From Sipunculus nudus (taxonomy: Eukaryota; Annelida; Sipuncula; Golfingiida; Sipunculidae): DNA of 64,000 bases. Position 1 is the stretch's first letter; the number at the start of each line of letters is the position of its first letter. Below, one piece after another: positions 11,481 through 22,862 of this stretch. A program made the position numbers and the translations under genes. The notes under the pieces are model-generated. The model did no database searches, was not told the origin of the DNA, and saw nothing but the letters and a program-made list of their open reading frames with translations. The DNA lies in NCBI GenBank assembly GCA_026874595.1, contig CM049315.1, positions 62,059,389-62,123,388 of the forward strand. The letters are read 5' to 3'.

Positions 11481-13990
11481 ATTAGACGTTTGTTCCTGTA
11501 GGTTAAATGCATATTTTTATCAGACCTAAATTCCTTTAGGTTTAATGCTCATTTTTATCAGACGTAAAAGTCCTGTAGGTTTAATGCTTATTTTCATACT
11601 GAGAACTATATATCAGTCCTGTCAGACGTGTATATTCCTGTAGGTTAATTTTTTTATTAGACGAGTATTCCTGTAGGTTAATTTTTTTTATTAGACGTGT
11701 ATATTCCTGTAGGTTAATTTTTTATTAGACGTGTATATTCCTGTAGGTTAATTTTTTATTAGACGTGTATATTCCTGTAGGTTAATTTTTTTATTAGACG
11801 TGTATATTCCTGTAGGTTAATTTTTTTATCCGACGTGTATATTCCTGTAGGTTAATTTTTTTATTAGACGTGTATATTCCTGTAGGTTAATTTTTTATTA
11901 GACGTGTATATTCCTGTAGGTTAATTTTTTTATTAGACGTGTATTCCTGTAGGTTAATTTTTTTATTAGACGTGTATATTCCTGTAGGTTAATTTTTTTT
12001 ATTAGACGGGTATATTCCAGGAGGTAAATTTTTTTTATTAGACGTGTATATTCCTGTAGGTTAATTTTTTTATTAGACGAGTATTCCTGTAGATTAATTT
12101 TTTTATTAGACGTGTATTCCTGTAGGTTAATTTTTTTTTATTAGACATGTATTCCTGTAAGTAAATTTATTTATTAGACGTGTATATTCCTGTTGGTTAA
12201 TTTTTTTATTAGACGTGTATATTCCTGTAGGTTAATTTTTTTATCCGACGTGTATATTCCTGTAGGTTAATTTTTTTATTAGACGTGTATATTCCTGTAG
12301 GTTAATTTTTTATTAGACGTGTATATTCCTGTAGGTTAATTTTTTTATTAGACGTGTATATTCCTGTAGGTTAATTTTTTTATTAGACGTGTATTCCTGT
12401 AGGTTATTTTTTTTATTAGACGTGTATTCCTGTAGGTTAATTTTTTTATTAGACGTGTATTCCTGTAGGTTATTTTTTTTATTAGACGTGTATTCCTGTA
12501 GGTTAATTTTTTTATTAGACGTGTATATTCCTGTAGGTTATTTTTTTATTAGACGTGTATATTCCTGTAGGTTAATTTTTTTTTATTAGACGGGTATATT
12601 CCAGTAGGTTAATTTTTTTATTAGACGTGTATATTCCTGTAGGTTAATTTTTTTATTAGACGAGTATTCCTGTAGGTTAATTTTTTTATTAGACGTGTAT
12701 TCCTGTAGGTTAATTTTTTTTATTAGACATGTATTCCTGTAGGTAAATTTATTTATTAGACGTGTATATTCCTGTTGGTTAATTTTTTTATTAGACGTGT
12801 ATATTCCTGTAGGTTAATTTTTTTATCCGACGTGTATATTCCTATAGGTTAATTTTTTTATTAGACGTGTATATTCCTGTAGGTTAATTTTTTATTAGAC
12901 GTGTATATTCCTGTAGGTTAATTCTTTTATTAGACGTGTATATTCCTGTAGGTTAATTTTTTTATTAGACGTGTATTCCTGTAGGTTATTTTTTTTATTA
13001 GACGTGTATTCTTGTAGGTTAATTTTTTTATTAGACGTGTATATTCCTGTAGGTTATTTTTTTATTAGACGTGTATATTTCTGTAGGTTAATTTTTTTTA
13101 GACGTGTATTTCTGTAGGTTAATTTTTTTATTAGACGTGTATATTCCTGCAGGTTAATTTTTTTTATTAGGCGTGTATTGTATATTCCTGTAGGTTAATT
13201 TTTTTTATTAGACGTGTATATTCCTGTAGGTTAATTTTTTTATTAGATGTGTATATTCCTGTAGGTTAATTTTTTTTATTAGACATGTATATTCCTGTAG
13301 GTTAATTTTTTTATTAGACGTGTATATTTCTGTAGGTTAATTTTTTTATTAGACGTGTATATTCCTGTAGGTTAATTTTTTTTATTAAACGTGTATTCCT
13401 GTAGGTTAATTTTTTTATTAGACGTGTATATTCCTGTAGGTTAATTTTTTTTATTAGACGTGTATATTCCTGTAGGTTAATTTTTTTATTAGACGAGTAT
13501 ATTCCTGAAGGTTAATTTTTTTATCAGACGAGTATTCCTGTAGACTAATTTTTTTATTGGACGTGTATATTCCTGTAGGTTAATTTTTTTTATTAGACAT
13601 GTATATTCCTGTAGGTTAATTTTTTTATTAGACGTGTATATTCCTGTAGGTTAATTTTTTATTAGACGTGTATATTCCTGTAGGTTAATTTTTTTATTAG
13701 ACGTGTATATTCCTGTAGGTTAATTTTTTTATTAGACGTGTATTCCTGTAGGTTATTTTTTTTTATTAGACGTGTATTCCTGTAGGTTAATTTTTTTATT
13801 AGACGTGTATTCCTGTAGGTTAAATTTTTTTTTTTATTAGAAGTGTATCTTCCTGTTGTTTGAATGATTTTTTTATCAGACATGTATATCCCTGTTATTT
13901 TATCAGACGTGTTCACCTGTAGGTTCATTGCTTATTTTAATCAGACGTGAGTTCCTGCATTTTTAATGCTTATTTTCATACTAAGAACTA
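11481..13990 (+). repeat. ~35-bp minisatellite, about 70 copies
   Basis: The core unit is TTCCTGTAGGTTAA, a T-run, then TATTAGACGTGTATA (31-36 bp; length varies in the T-run and the GTATA/GT tail). Variants such as TATCCGACG and GACATG recur in the same order in two blocks about 570-580 bp apart (for example near 12000-12240 and 12590-12830). That points to segmental duplication inside the array. Longer units with AATGCTTATTTT sit at both edges. Open reading frames inside (12389-12589, 13662-13928) only translate the repeat. Confidence 0.95.
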
Positions 13991-14489
13991 ACAGTCCTGA
14001 TAGAGAATAAGCCTTTTAACTAAAACGTGTTGTGCGTATCAGTCATCCCTATAGTTATGGATGAAAATATTCGTAACAATTCTGCTTTTTTCAGGAATAA
14101 TGCTTGACAATGACCATGTATCACTTGTTTTTAAAGGGTAGTAAAGTCTAATAGTACTTATAACAGCATTACAGCCTATCTTATCGCTAATCAAACTGGT
14201 TTTCCTTATTTTGAGTGCCTATTTAACCAAAATATGCCGTTATCAACTCAAAAACGTCTTTAATTTTTTTTTAAACATTTCGTAGCTTTCCGCTTCTACT
14301 AGTACCCATAAATGTGACACATAGGAATATGCACCGGTTCGCAAGTATTCTGAATATAAATGAGTGAGCGCCGGGCCGGCTTTAAGTTGACTTCCTTATG
14401 CTTTCTTGTACTAACGACGCACACATCCTTGTGTTTCTGTTGACATCTTCATTGCATGACCTAGTGTTAATAATATTTCAGTATTCATC
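13991..14489. other. Intron sequence, no gene seen
   Basis: Unique-looking sequence between the minisatellite and the first palindromic repeat copy. No exon or RNA gene is supported. Confidence 0.35.
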
Positions 14490-14760
14490 TACATTCAAGA
14501 CGAAGTCTTGGCGTGGGCTCCCGACGGGAATGAAGTTGGACCGATATTCCTATGCGAATATCGAATATCACTAAGATCGGGGGTATTCGATATTCGCATA
14601 CGAATATCACAAAGAATACACAAATCAGTGACATTCGATATTCGATATTCGCATCCAACATTGGAAAACTCGAAACCTTTTGACGAGGGGGCCTCAAATT
14701 CACTGAGGACATTTTCTCTTGTCATATGCCTGGCCTCTACAAGCACCACGCACTACTAGC
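14490..14760 (-). repeat. Palindromic ATTCGCATGCGAAT-family repeat, copy 1
   Basis: Read on the minus strand, this copy lines up with the plus-strand segment at about 18740-18930. Both carry GCCAGRCATATATGACAA-like sequence, CCCCCTCGTCAA, TTTCGAGTTTTCC and then a chain of GATATTCG / CGAATATC palindromes ending near CCRACTTCATTC. Open frames on both strands here are shadows of the palindrome. Confidence 0.75.
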
Positions 14761-15043
14761 CATGACAACATGACACTCAGGCCTTCGGAAATAAACTGAT
14801 AGGGCCTGGAGTCATGATGGCAGTCACAACAGAACGCCCATTCTAAGGGTCGGATCAAAATATTTACTTTCTGGTATTATTTGGCATCACAGGCTTATAA
14901 AGTCGTATTATATGTGCTTAATATCGAAGAAGAAATGTTGTTACACAAAAATAATTACATTTATTACCTCCTTTCATCACTGTGGCACTGATTCACGTGA
15001 AGCGGTACTTCTCATTCAAAACTAAATGTGTCATGGCGCGGTC

Positions 15044-17153
15044 GTGTATGTAAACTTGGAAGTCGGAGGCCGGAAGCCGGAAACCAAGCAATTGTCTTAT
15101 AAATAAAGCAGTTTAAAGCATGTACAAAATGCTAACGCTTCAATACCGTTTTGTTTTTCCCCGATAGAATAAGATCTTCATTATCATTCTGTGAAGAATA
15201 ATAGTGATCCATTCTTTAATCTGAAAGTTATGGATGATTTTGTGCTCGGAAGCCATCTCGGAAGTCAGTCAGAAGTGCTGGGATGTGATCCAATGTGTAT
15301 AACTCGGAAGTCACAGAGACGCACTGGTTAACTTGTGGTCAGTTAAGAGCCACAGCCCAAATGCAGTTACATTATAATTATAGTTGCATGCATATATTAA
15401 AATTGTTTATGCATGATTCAACTTTTAATGAGTGTATAATACAATATACATGATACATAATTGAAAACCTAAAACTTCTTATTTATTTTATTTGTAAATT
15501 TGATATATATATATATATATACATATTTTCACGTTATATATTTCTCCCCATCTAGAGCTATGTTTTTGTTGAAGATATTTATATTTACATGGGGAATGTA
15601 TGGGAAGGGATAAATTTTTAAAATATGCAATGTAAAGAGGACATTTTGAGGCACCTTAAACAAATGATTATGAGGATTTTCTGTTTTCCGCAACTATTCT
15701 CCTACATGTTTTTGAACAATTTATTCAAACTTGAGGTTGTTGGGCTTTAATATTTATATTTCTATAAAATTACGGTTTAAACTGTAAAGTCCAAATATTC
15801 AAAAGTTAATTCGTAACATGTTAATGTCAATGATGAAATGCCCATCTATACATTTATAACTTGCAAAATGTCACTATTTAAAGGTAGTACTCATTGTAAA
15901 ATAATTGATTTGTTTAAGTCTTATGACGATCTTTGCATTTTACCGACTTTTGTGATCTGTGAGCGCCCAGGCTGAGTCTGAGTATCAGCCGAGGAGGTGT
16001 GAGATATTTCGCGGTCGATCCCACCCCGAGCTGAGCTCTGTGGGGAGACCGTGCATGACTCGCACGGTAATGCGATGGGGGGGGGGGGGGGATTCCTCAA
16101 TATACTAGTATATATTTGGATGCTCTCATAGTGGAGTAAATCACCAACTTATGAATTGGAAAGTAAAAAAATATAATAATGAAATTGCTGGGGAATAAAA
16201 AAGTAATCTGAAAAAGAAATGAAAATTGATTACGAATTTATTGGAAAAGAACTCGATAAAATGAGAGATATTACGTCTGAATGGGCATGCGCCCTCTATG
16301 GATGCACCACTGAATAATAAATATGGTATAATAATCCCTAATACGGCATTAAAAAAAGTTATGAATTACGATGTCATTCAAAATAAATACAGTAATATAT
16401 TTTCCATACGTTGAATAAATATGGAAATTCAATATATTTTTATCTTTATAAAAATCCATGCATCTGAATATTCCGTGTATACTCACTATTTTTATTTTAT
16501 CCTTATATTTTTATCCTCAGAAAACAAAATTAACCGGACTATAGTCGGAATTCTCGATACAGTATAGTACCGTGCGCTTTCGGACATCCTTCTCTCTGAA
16601 CTTAATAGTTGCTGGTATCAGGTTCTATAATTAAACAGAATTTTTTATATCTATAACATTTGCTCTGTAACAAATTATATTTAAACATTTACTTTTTCCC
16701 CCAACATAAAATACGGTAACAGCGTAAAATATTGATGAGTTAATATAATCTTGTTTTACAAAATGAAATAAAATATCAATATCATATATTATAAAAAAAA
16801 AAACAGCATCATGAATGTTAAAAAACAGATTGAGTTTATGAAAAATATGTCATATTGAAATAATTGAAAATGCTTGACACGTTTGCTGACAATATGATGA
16901 CCAGTGCATTAGCCATTACTGGCTTCCGAGTTTTACACATCTGGACCATAACCGGGCATTTCCGAGAAAAAAATAGTCTATAACTTGGGATGGATAACTT
17001 TGATTTTTGCATTATGATAGAAAAAACCTTATTCTATCAATAAAAATAAAATGGTACTTTCCATTGATGTAGTAGCATTTTAATTATGCTTCGATCATTG
17101 CATTATTTTAAAAAATCCTTGCTTCCGACTTCGGACTTCCGAGTTTTACACAT
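15044..17153. mobile_element. Inverted-repeat element with CGGAAG-rich ends
   Basis: The left end GTGTATGTAAACTTGGAAGT and the right end (inverse: ATGTGTAAAACTCGGAAGTC) match with small gaps and continue through CGGAAGC. A second inner pair lies at 15293-15312 (ATGTGTATAACTCGGAAGTC) and 16921-16942 (inverse: ATGTGTAAAACTCGGAAGCC). Extra CTCGGAAG copies lie near 15245 and 15258. The inside holds poly-G at about 16077-16092 and AT-rich filler with no ORF. It is probably a non-autonomous transposon with repeated subterminal sites; the exact ends and target duplication are uncertain. Confidence 0.5.
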
Positions 17154-17326
17154 AGCCGTTTGGGAATCCCCTACCGGAATTTATGGTTCTCCCACTAACA
17201 GACGTGGAGACGAGTTTTTCGAGTAAAACCAGCCTCGGTATTAAAAACTGCTGCACGAATACACGTAAGTCAACCGTTGATGTAATAATTATTATTTTTC
17301 CCAACAGAATAACGTCACTTTTTGTC

Positions 17327-17770
17327 TTAACTCAGGAAAATGACAGCTCGAGAAGTAGATGAAGATGAAAAAGTAGTGTCAGAAATGGCGTGCACATCTG
17401 CACATACTAGAATTGATGCGAACCCAATAGCTTGTACTGTCACCCCATCGTCTTCAGTATATCTAAATCGACGTTTGGGGTGACAAGCTGTCGCTACACG
17501 CACTACACAATCATAACACCGCCATTCCAGCTTTTCTTCCGGTGTTGCACCTTTCTGCACCATACTGTGAATCTCTGTACTAATAAGCCAAGTAGCAGGT
17601 TTCACGGCTGGACAGCGGGGACTCACCTAGAATAGTCCCTTGGAAAATTCTCATTCATTTAAGGGCAATAATTTGCTATGCAGATCACTCAATAATTAGC
17701 GACATTTGAATTTCGCATATCAATACCAAACCAATTCGACATTAGCATGCGAATTTAAGTGATATTCGAC
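17327..17770 (-). repeat. Palindromic-family repeat, inverted copy 2, with a 99-codon open frame
   Basis: On the minus strand the stretch from about 17770 to 17590 matches the plus-strand 18520-18690: CATGCGAAT..., a GAAATTCAAATGTCGCTAATTA-like block, GCAAATTACTGCCC and GAGTCCCCGCTGTYCAGCCG. The minus frame 17626-17327 (starting MSPRCPAVKPATW) stays open for 99 codons. The plus copy at 18655 starts the same way (MSPRCSAVK) but diverges and keeps only the phrase EIHS. Real coding capacity is doubtful. No domain is recognised. Confidence 0.6.
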
Positions 17771-17879
17771 GCGAATGTCGCTTGTCCGCGTAATATTGGC
17801 ACGCGATAATTTAAGGTCATGGCCAGTCGTTGCCCTAATATGTATGAACTATGCCTCCACGTTGACTAGGTGGTCGAAC

Positions 17880-18960
17880 CAGCAGAGCACCGATAGATTC
17901 CCCCGAATTTCGCAGGCGAATATCTAATGTAACTGTTTTGTGTGATAATCGATATTCGCCTGCGAATGTCGAATGAAGCTAATTGGTGTGGTACTGATAT
18001 GCGAGATTCAAAGGTCCCTAATTATTGTGTTATCTGCATAGCAAATTACTGCTAAGGAACAAGTATTTTTCAAAGAGAACATCCGAGGCGAGTCCCGATA
18101 ATTTCTGGTATTTTTGTTATATTCGATAGGGATATGGAATATCCCTGATCTGAGTGATATTCGATATTCGCATGCGAATGTTGCCCTGTCCGTGTGATAT
18201 TAGCATACGAATTACGAATATCGAAGGTCATGGCCCATCATTTTACTCAAATGTATGGGTAATCGCCAAGGGAAGTATACGAGGTGACTGCAAGATGACC
18301 TGATTTCGAACTGGCCGAGCGCATGAGGTTGCCCGGGGAACAGGCTTCCGTTTGCAGGCATAACAAAACACAGGGCGACGCACGGGGACGATGGCTGGTT
18401 TGCCGGCATTGTGTTTTTGCAGTCCGGAGTTGCAATCAGAAAGTTGAAGGCGACTGTTCTGATCGTTCGGATAGTTTTCCCCGAATTTCGCAGTCAAATA
18501 TTGGTGTGATATTCGATACTCGCATGCGAATATCAAATATAGCTAATCAGTGTGGTATTAATATGCGAAATTCAAATGTCGCTAATTACTGTGTTATCCA
18601 CATCGCAAATTACTGCCCTTAAAGGAATGAGAATTTTCGAAGGAAATATCCGAGATGAGTCCCCGCTGTTCAGCCGTGAAACTGATTATTGGTAAAGAGA
18701 TTCACAGTACAGAGGGAGCAACACAGGGACGCAGGTCGCCGGCGTTGTGCTTGTGCAGTGCGAGGTACCTGTGGCGGCCAGACATATATGACAATAGAAG
18801 ATGTCCCCCTCGTCAATTGATGCGTTTCGAGTTTTCCCCAAATGTCGCATGCGAATATCGAATGTCACTTATGTGAGTGTTGTGATATTCGCATGCGATA
18901 TCGAATATCGGCCGAACTTCATTCTCGTAGCTCTCCTGTCAAGATGTCAGGCTTCATACC
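17880..18960 (+). repeat. Cluster of palindromic ATTCGCATGCGAAT-family repeats, plus-strand copies
   Basis: At least two diverged copies follow one another, about 17895-18110 and 18475-18960, with a further related segment at 18110-18250 that also pairs with about 17750-17850. Each has a CGAATTTCGCAGG-type start, GATATTCG / CGAATATC palindromes, the GCTAAT..TGTGGTA..ATATGCGA block and GCAAATTACTGC. Intervening sequence at 18250-18470 is unique. Open frames on both strands here are repeat-derived. Confidence 0.7.
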
Positions 18961-19066
18961 TTTCTCTTTTAATGGGTACCTCCAGCGTTACCTGAAAAGA
19001 AACTGTTAAAGGTTTTCATGGATACAGCCTGATGTTACATTTGAATACAGTACATTGTCCACGCAC

Positions 19067-19268
19067 CAGTGTTTCCTTCTATTTTGTCCACAGAGTGCAT
19101 CAGGTACGTTCCAGTCAGAAACCGGGGCTCCCACACATACTCCCCGAACTGATACCCCATACGTATCCAGTCTGCGAATGGCCCGGCGTTGATGGAATCT
19201 CCCATGTAGTTATAAATGGCGTAGGTCTTGTCTCCGTTGGTGATCAGTACAAGCTGATACGTGTTTCC
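19067..19268 (-). CDS. Exon encoding most of a NIDO domain
   Basis: This is a 202-bp exon on the minus strand between acceptor cgttcgccttcag and donor ACTG|GTGCGT. It encodes GNTYQLVLITNGDKTYAIYN, then MGDSINAGPFADWIRMGYQF and GTYLMHS, ending in EGNTG. This fits the NIDO pattern: NT-F/Y-Q, hydrophobic, T-N/D-G, A-I-Y-N-Y, W, G-x-x-x-G. NIDO is the extracellular domain first seen in nidogen and found in mucin-4, alpha-tectorin and SNED1. The exon ends with one extra base, matching the two-base start of the exon at 4527-4819. The exon coding the first half of the domain is not found upstream in this window; it may lie beyond the transposon-rich zone. Confidence 0.75.
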
Positions 19269-20086
19269 CTGAAGGCGAACGAACATCATAAATAATGCTG
19301 CAACCCACTGCGCAGATTTGGACTCACAAGAGTATGACTGTGCTGCTTTAAGGTATCTGAGTATTGAAATTCACACCCCATAATGCACCAGAGCTTCTAC
19401 ATACACCAGCGCCGTAGCTATATGAATATGGTGAGGAGGGGTATATAGTTCGTTCATAAACCTTGCAGGAGAATTGTGTCAATGCAAAGTATATAAGTAT
19501 GGTAGTTTTTATGGCAAGGACTTAACGGAGTAAGTAACTAACAAGTTTTGATTTTAAGGTTTGACAGTTGAGATAAGTAGTCCCGCCCTTCCCACAGTGC
19601 CTAACTGAATGATGTTTATTTTGAGTAGAAGTTAACTTCATCTGGCGGAAGGGTAGATGCTTCAAGTCAATTTCTTAAATTGACTGTTCATATATTTTGT
19701 TACTATTCAATGTAAATAACTCATTGACAAGTGACTCATGGGTCATGATGCTCAGCTGAGGTGTCCATGTTTTTTAAGCACTTTGCTACTTCGTTATCTA
19801 ACATTTCATATGTATATATATGTGTATACAGTAACTATGCATATACGCTACGTATATCCGTATATAGCTAGAAAACGGACGCCTTTGATTCTATTAAAGC
19901 TAGCACTACATATATCATGAATTTCATGAATATCGAACACTAGGTAGCAAAAATTGAAAACAGGTTTTTGACGTTTTTTCTTTATTTATTTACTATATTG
20001 TTACATTTTCGAAAAAAAAAAAACAGAAATTTCATTTTATATTGAGAAAAATACGTGCATTATTAAAAACATTAAGAGAAAGATAT
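19269..20086. other. Intron or intergenic sequence, no gene seen
   Basis: This should contain or precede the intron upstream of the NIDO exon. No further exon, RNA gene or repeat is recognised. Confidence 0.35.
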
Positions 20087-20119
20087 CTAACAGTAAGTCC
20101 AAATCCTGAACTGATTGAG

Positions 20120-20583
20120 ATTGACATCGTTGTTTACCACGATGGGCAACCGGTCAGTTTGTCGCCACTGTAAGTCCTGTGAGCATACTATTGGTGACTG
20201 TCCGTATAAAAGAAAACGACAGATAAAGTGCTTTAGGTGCCAAAAAATATGACATTTAGCACGGGATTGCTCAGAGGTGGAAGACACAACTGACGAACAG
20301 ACGATAAATGATGATGAACAGGGGCACGGGGACCCGAGGGACTCGTCTGCAAGTGATGAAATGAGGGAGAATGGGCTGTTTATGCAGTCAATATGGCTAA
20401 GCCGACTACAAAAGGAAAAGCCATGTCTCAGAGTGACCGAAAGCAAGATAGGGGTAACACATTGAATAAAACAAGCACGAACATGCGTACAAGCATAGCC
20501 AGACAGACTGAGAAAGCTGAGGTCGGGAAAAGGCAGGCACAGTTCACCCCACCTAGTGCTGAAAAAACGGACAAAAAGGAGTG
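20120..20583 (+). pseudogene. LINE ORF1 C-terminal part with two CCHC zinc knuckles
   Basis: Two C-x2-C-x4-H-x4-C knuckles are encoded at 20160-20201 (CRHCKSCEHTIGDC) and 20229-20270. The second contains an in-frame TGA before the histidine. A hydrophilic tail rich in D, E, K and Q follows up to 20583. Zinc knuckles are expected in ORF1 of Tx1-type elements, where they bind the element RNA. The gap to ORF2 is about 100 bp. Confidence 0.7.
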
Positions 20584-20680
20584 ACGCACTGAAGGGAACA
20601 GTACTCTGTCACATTGGTTAAAGAAAAATGCCAACAGGCCGAGTTAAAAACTATTAATATTTATTAATTTCGAATGAATT

Positions 20681-21400
20681 ATGCGACTACATTTTGGACC
20701 TACAAATGTACGAGGACTACGAAATGATTGGAAACGGAAACATTTATTTAGCTATTTACGTGAGAAGGAACTGGACGTTGTACTTTTACAAGAAACACAT
20801 GTAACTGACTCAGATGTGAATATATGGCAACGAGAATGGGGATCTCAGTTATTTGCAGTTTTGGGTGCAAAACAAAGTGAAGGTTTAGTCACACCGATAG
20901 GCGAAAAGCATAAGCACATGTCCATTAAACATATAACATTTGACAATAGGAAAAGAATTCAATTAATTCAGTTTGTAGAAAATGACAAAAATTATTCTGT
21001 GATAAATATCTATGCGCAAAATTGAGATAGTGAAAAGATACATTTTTTAAAAGTCTTTTTGAGGTAACAGAAAATTTGATATGTCTTGACACTTCTATGG
21101 TTATTATGGGCGGTGATATGAACGCACTGTATGATAATTCTTTAGATAACGTTGCAGGAAATCCTATTAAAGAATCCGTAAATAATCCTTTTAAAGATAT
21201 GGTAAAACAATTTAATTTTATGACAAATGGAGAACATTTCATTCAGACGAAAAGTCTTATACTTGGAAAAGGAATAACCCATGGATAGCACGACGGTTAG
21301 ACTATATCTTCGGAAACGAAGTAGTGCTATCATAGTGAGATAATTCCATACAAAATCGGATCATTGTTTAGTTTCCCTTGATATTGAATATGATAAGGTT
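20681..21400 (+). pseudogene. LINE ORF2, APE-type endonuclease region
   Basis: Endonuclease motifs appear in order: TNVRGLRN and LLQETH near the start (20681-20810), MGGDMNALYD at about 21106-21135, RRLDYIFGN at about 21290-21317 and SDHCLVS from 21356. These correspond to the N-R, QE, GDxN, D-Y-I/F and SDH signatures of APE-like LINE endonucleases. Frames change at about 21025 and 21290. No intact enzyme is encoded. Confidence 0.75.
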
Positions 21401-21928
21401 GAGCGCGGTCCAGGTTATCGGAAAATAAATAACAGAAATATAAAAGATGAGGAGTATGTACACTTAATACAGGACTTGATATCCGGTACTGCTGAGGAAT
21501 TAAAACATATGAATGACCCATAGCTCCTGTGGGATATCTGCAAAAATAGAGTAAAACACGCTACTATAAAATTTAGTAAACGCAAGAGTAGAGAATATAA
21601 TAAATTGGCTGAAACAGAGAAAGAAATATTAATGATTAAAAAGAAATTGACTTTAAATTTAACACAAAAGTTGATCGAACAATATGAAAAATACCTACAT
21701 AAATTAGACGTTTTACAGGAAATTAAGCTGAGAGGTGCCATGGTTCGATCTAGGGTAAGAAACATAGAATAGGGGGAAAAACCGAATAAATATTTCCTTT
21801 CACTTGAAAAGATCAGGAGTGCAAGAAAGGACATAACAAGACTTAGAGTTAGAAAATAGTAAGTTGTTTACAGAATAAGTGACATTACACAAGAAATTAA
21901 TTCCTTTTACAATAAGCTGTATAAAAAT

Positions 21929-22850
21929 GTGGACAGTTTTAGTGATGTAGGGTTTCGTGACTTTATGTCAGATATGTCGGTGCCGCGTCTAATAGAGACA
22001 GATTTAAACCTGTGTGAAGGGTTATTTTTTTTTATTAAGGAATGTTCCGATATAGTTACCAAATTAAAACTAAACAAGAGTCCAGGCATAGACGGGCTTG
22101 GACCAGAGTTTTATAAAATCTTTTGGGGTTCTATTAAAGAACTGATGGTTAACTCTTTGAACCATGCAATGATAACAGGACAGCTTTCCGTGAGCCAGAG
22201 AAGGGGAATTGTGGTATTATTGCCAAAAACTAATAATACCCCACAAAATTGTTTAAAGAATTTTCGCCCAGTTTCCCTCACGTGTTGTGATTACAAAATA
22301 GGAGCAGCTGCCTTAGCGGACAGTTTAAAAAAAGTAATTAATAAAATTGTACATCCAGACCAGACAGCTTATATAAAAGGAAGGGGAATATTCCAGAATT
22401 TACGGCTTGTCGAAGATGTTATAACATATACTGAACGAAATAATATACCAGGGGCAATAATCGCATTGGATTATACAAAGGCTTTGGATACCTGGTCAAA
22501 GTTGTATTTAGAGAAAACTCTTGAAGTTTTTAATTTTGGAGAGAGTTTTCGAAAATGGGTTAACATTTTCAATACTAATGTTAAAAGATGTTTCATAAAC
22601 TACGGATGGATAACAGATTGGTTCACAAAAAAGAGGGGTGAGACAGGGATGTCCCCTAAGCGCTCTATTATTTATAATAGCAACAGCATTATTGTCTTGC
22701 AAATTAAGACAGAGTCAAAATATAAAAGGGATTCAATTGCCAAAAGGTGGACCTCCAGAAGTTTGCTTAATGCAGTTTGAAGATGATGTAACCCTTTTTT
22801 TTATTGAAAAAACAAGACGATATAGAGATAGCATTAGAAATGGTTACTGA
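21929..22850 (+). pseudogene. LINE ORF2, reverse-transcriptase domain
   Basis: A 283-codon open frame carries SPGIDGLGPEFYKIFWG, then NFRPVSLTCCDYKI, HPDQTAYIKGRGIFQN and ALDYTKALDTW (the first catalytic Asp region). A frameshift at about 22640 leads to MRQGCPLSALLF and LMQFEDDVTLFF, where the usual FADD box reads FEDD. The order and spacing are those of L1/Tx1-clade reverse transcriptases. Confidence 0.8.
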
Positions 22851-22862
22851 CTTCACAAGGTT

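Larger units (their letters stand above)
4820..19066 (-). other. Inferred 14.2-kb intron of the NIDO-AMOP gene
   Basis: The donor ACTG|GTGCGT (reading minus from 19066) and the acceptor at 4820 define this interval. The support is the phase match and the continuous NIDO sequence across the join. It holds the GATC-rich element, the solo LTR, several TIR elements, one long minisatellite and the palindromic repeat cluster. Short open stretches inside it (for example 7702-7929) have no recognisable domain. Confidence 0.65.

Noticed and set aside
12389-13928. Open frames encoding repeated short peptides in the ~35-bp minisatellite
   Set aside because: Direct translation of the repeat; unit lengths vary and frames break often.
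15955-16095. Possible tRNA-derived SINE head (GGTCGATCCC resembles a B box)
   Set aside because: The A-box match is poor, no cloverleaf can be drawn, and no tail or target duplication is seen.
18950-19010. Extra small exon between the NIDO exon and the AMOP exon (acceptor cagtttcttttcag)
   Set aside because: The reading frame meets a stop after seven codons, while the direct join of 19067 to 4819 restores the NIDO sequence.
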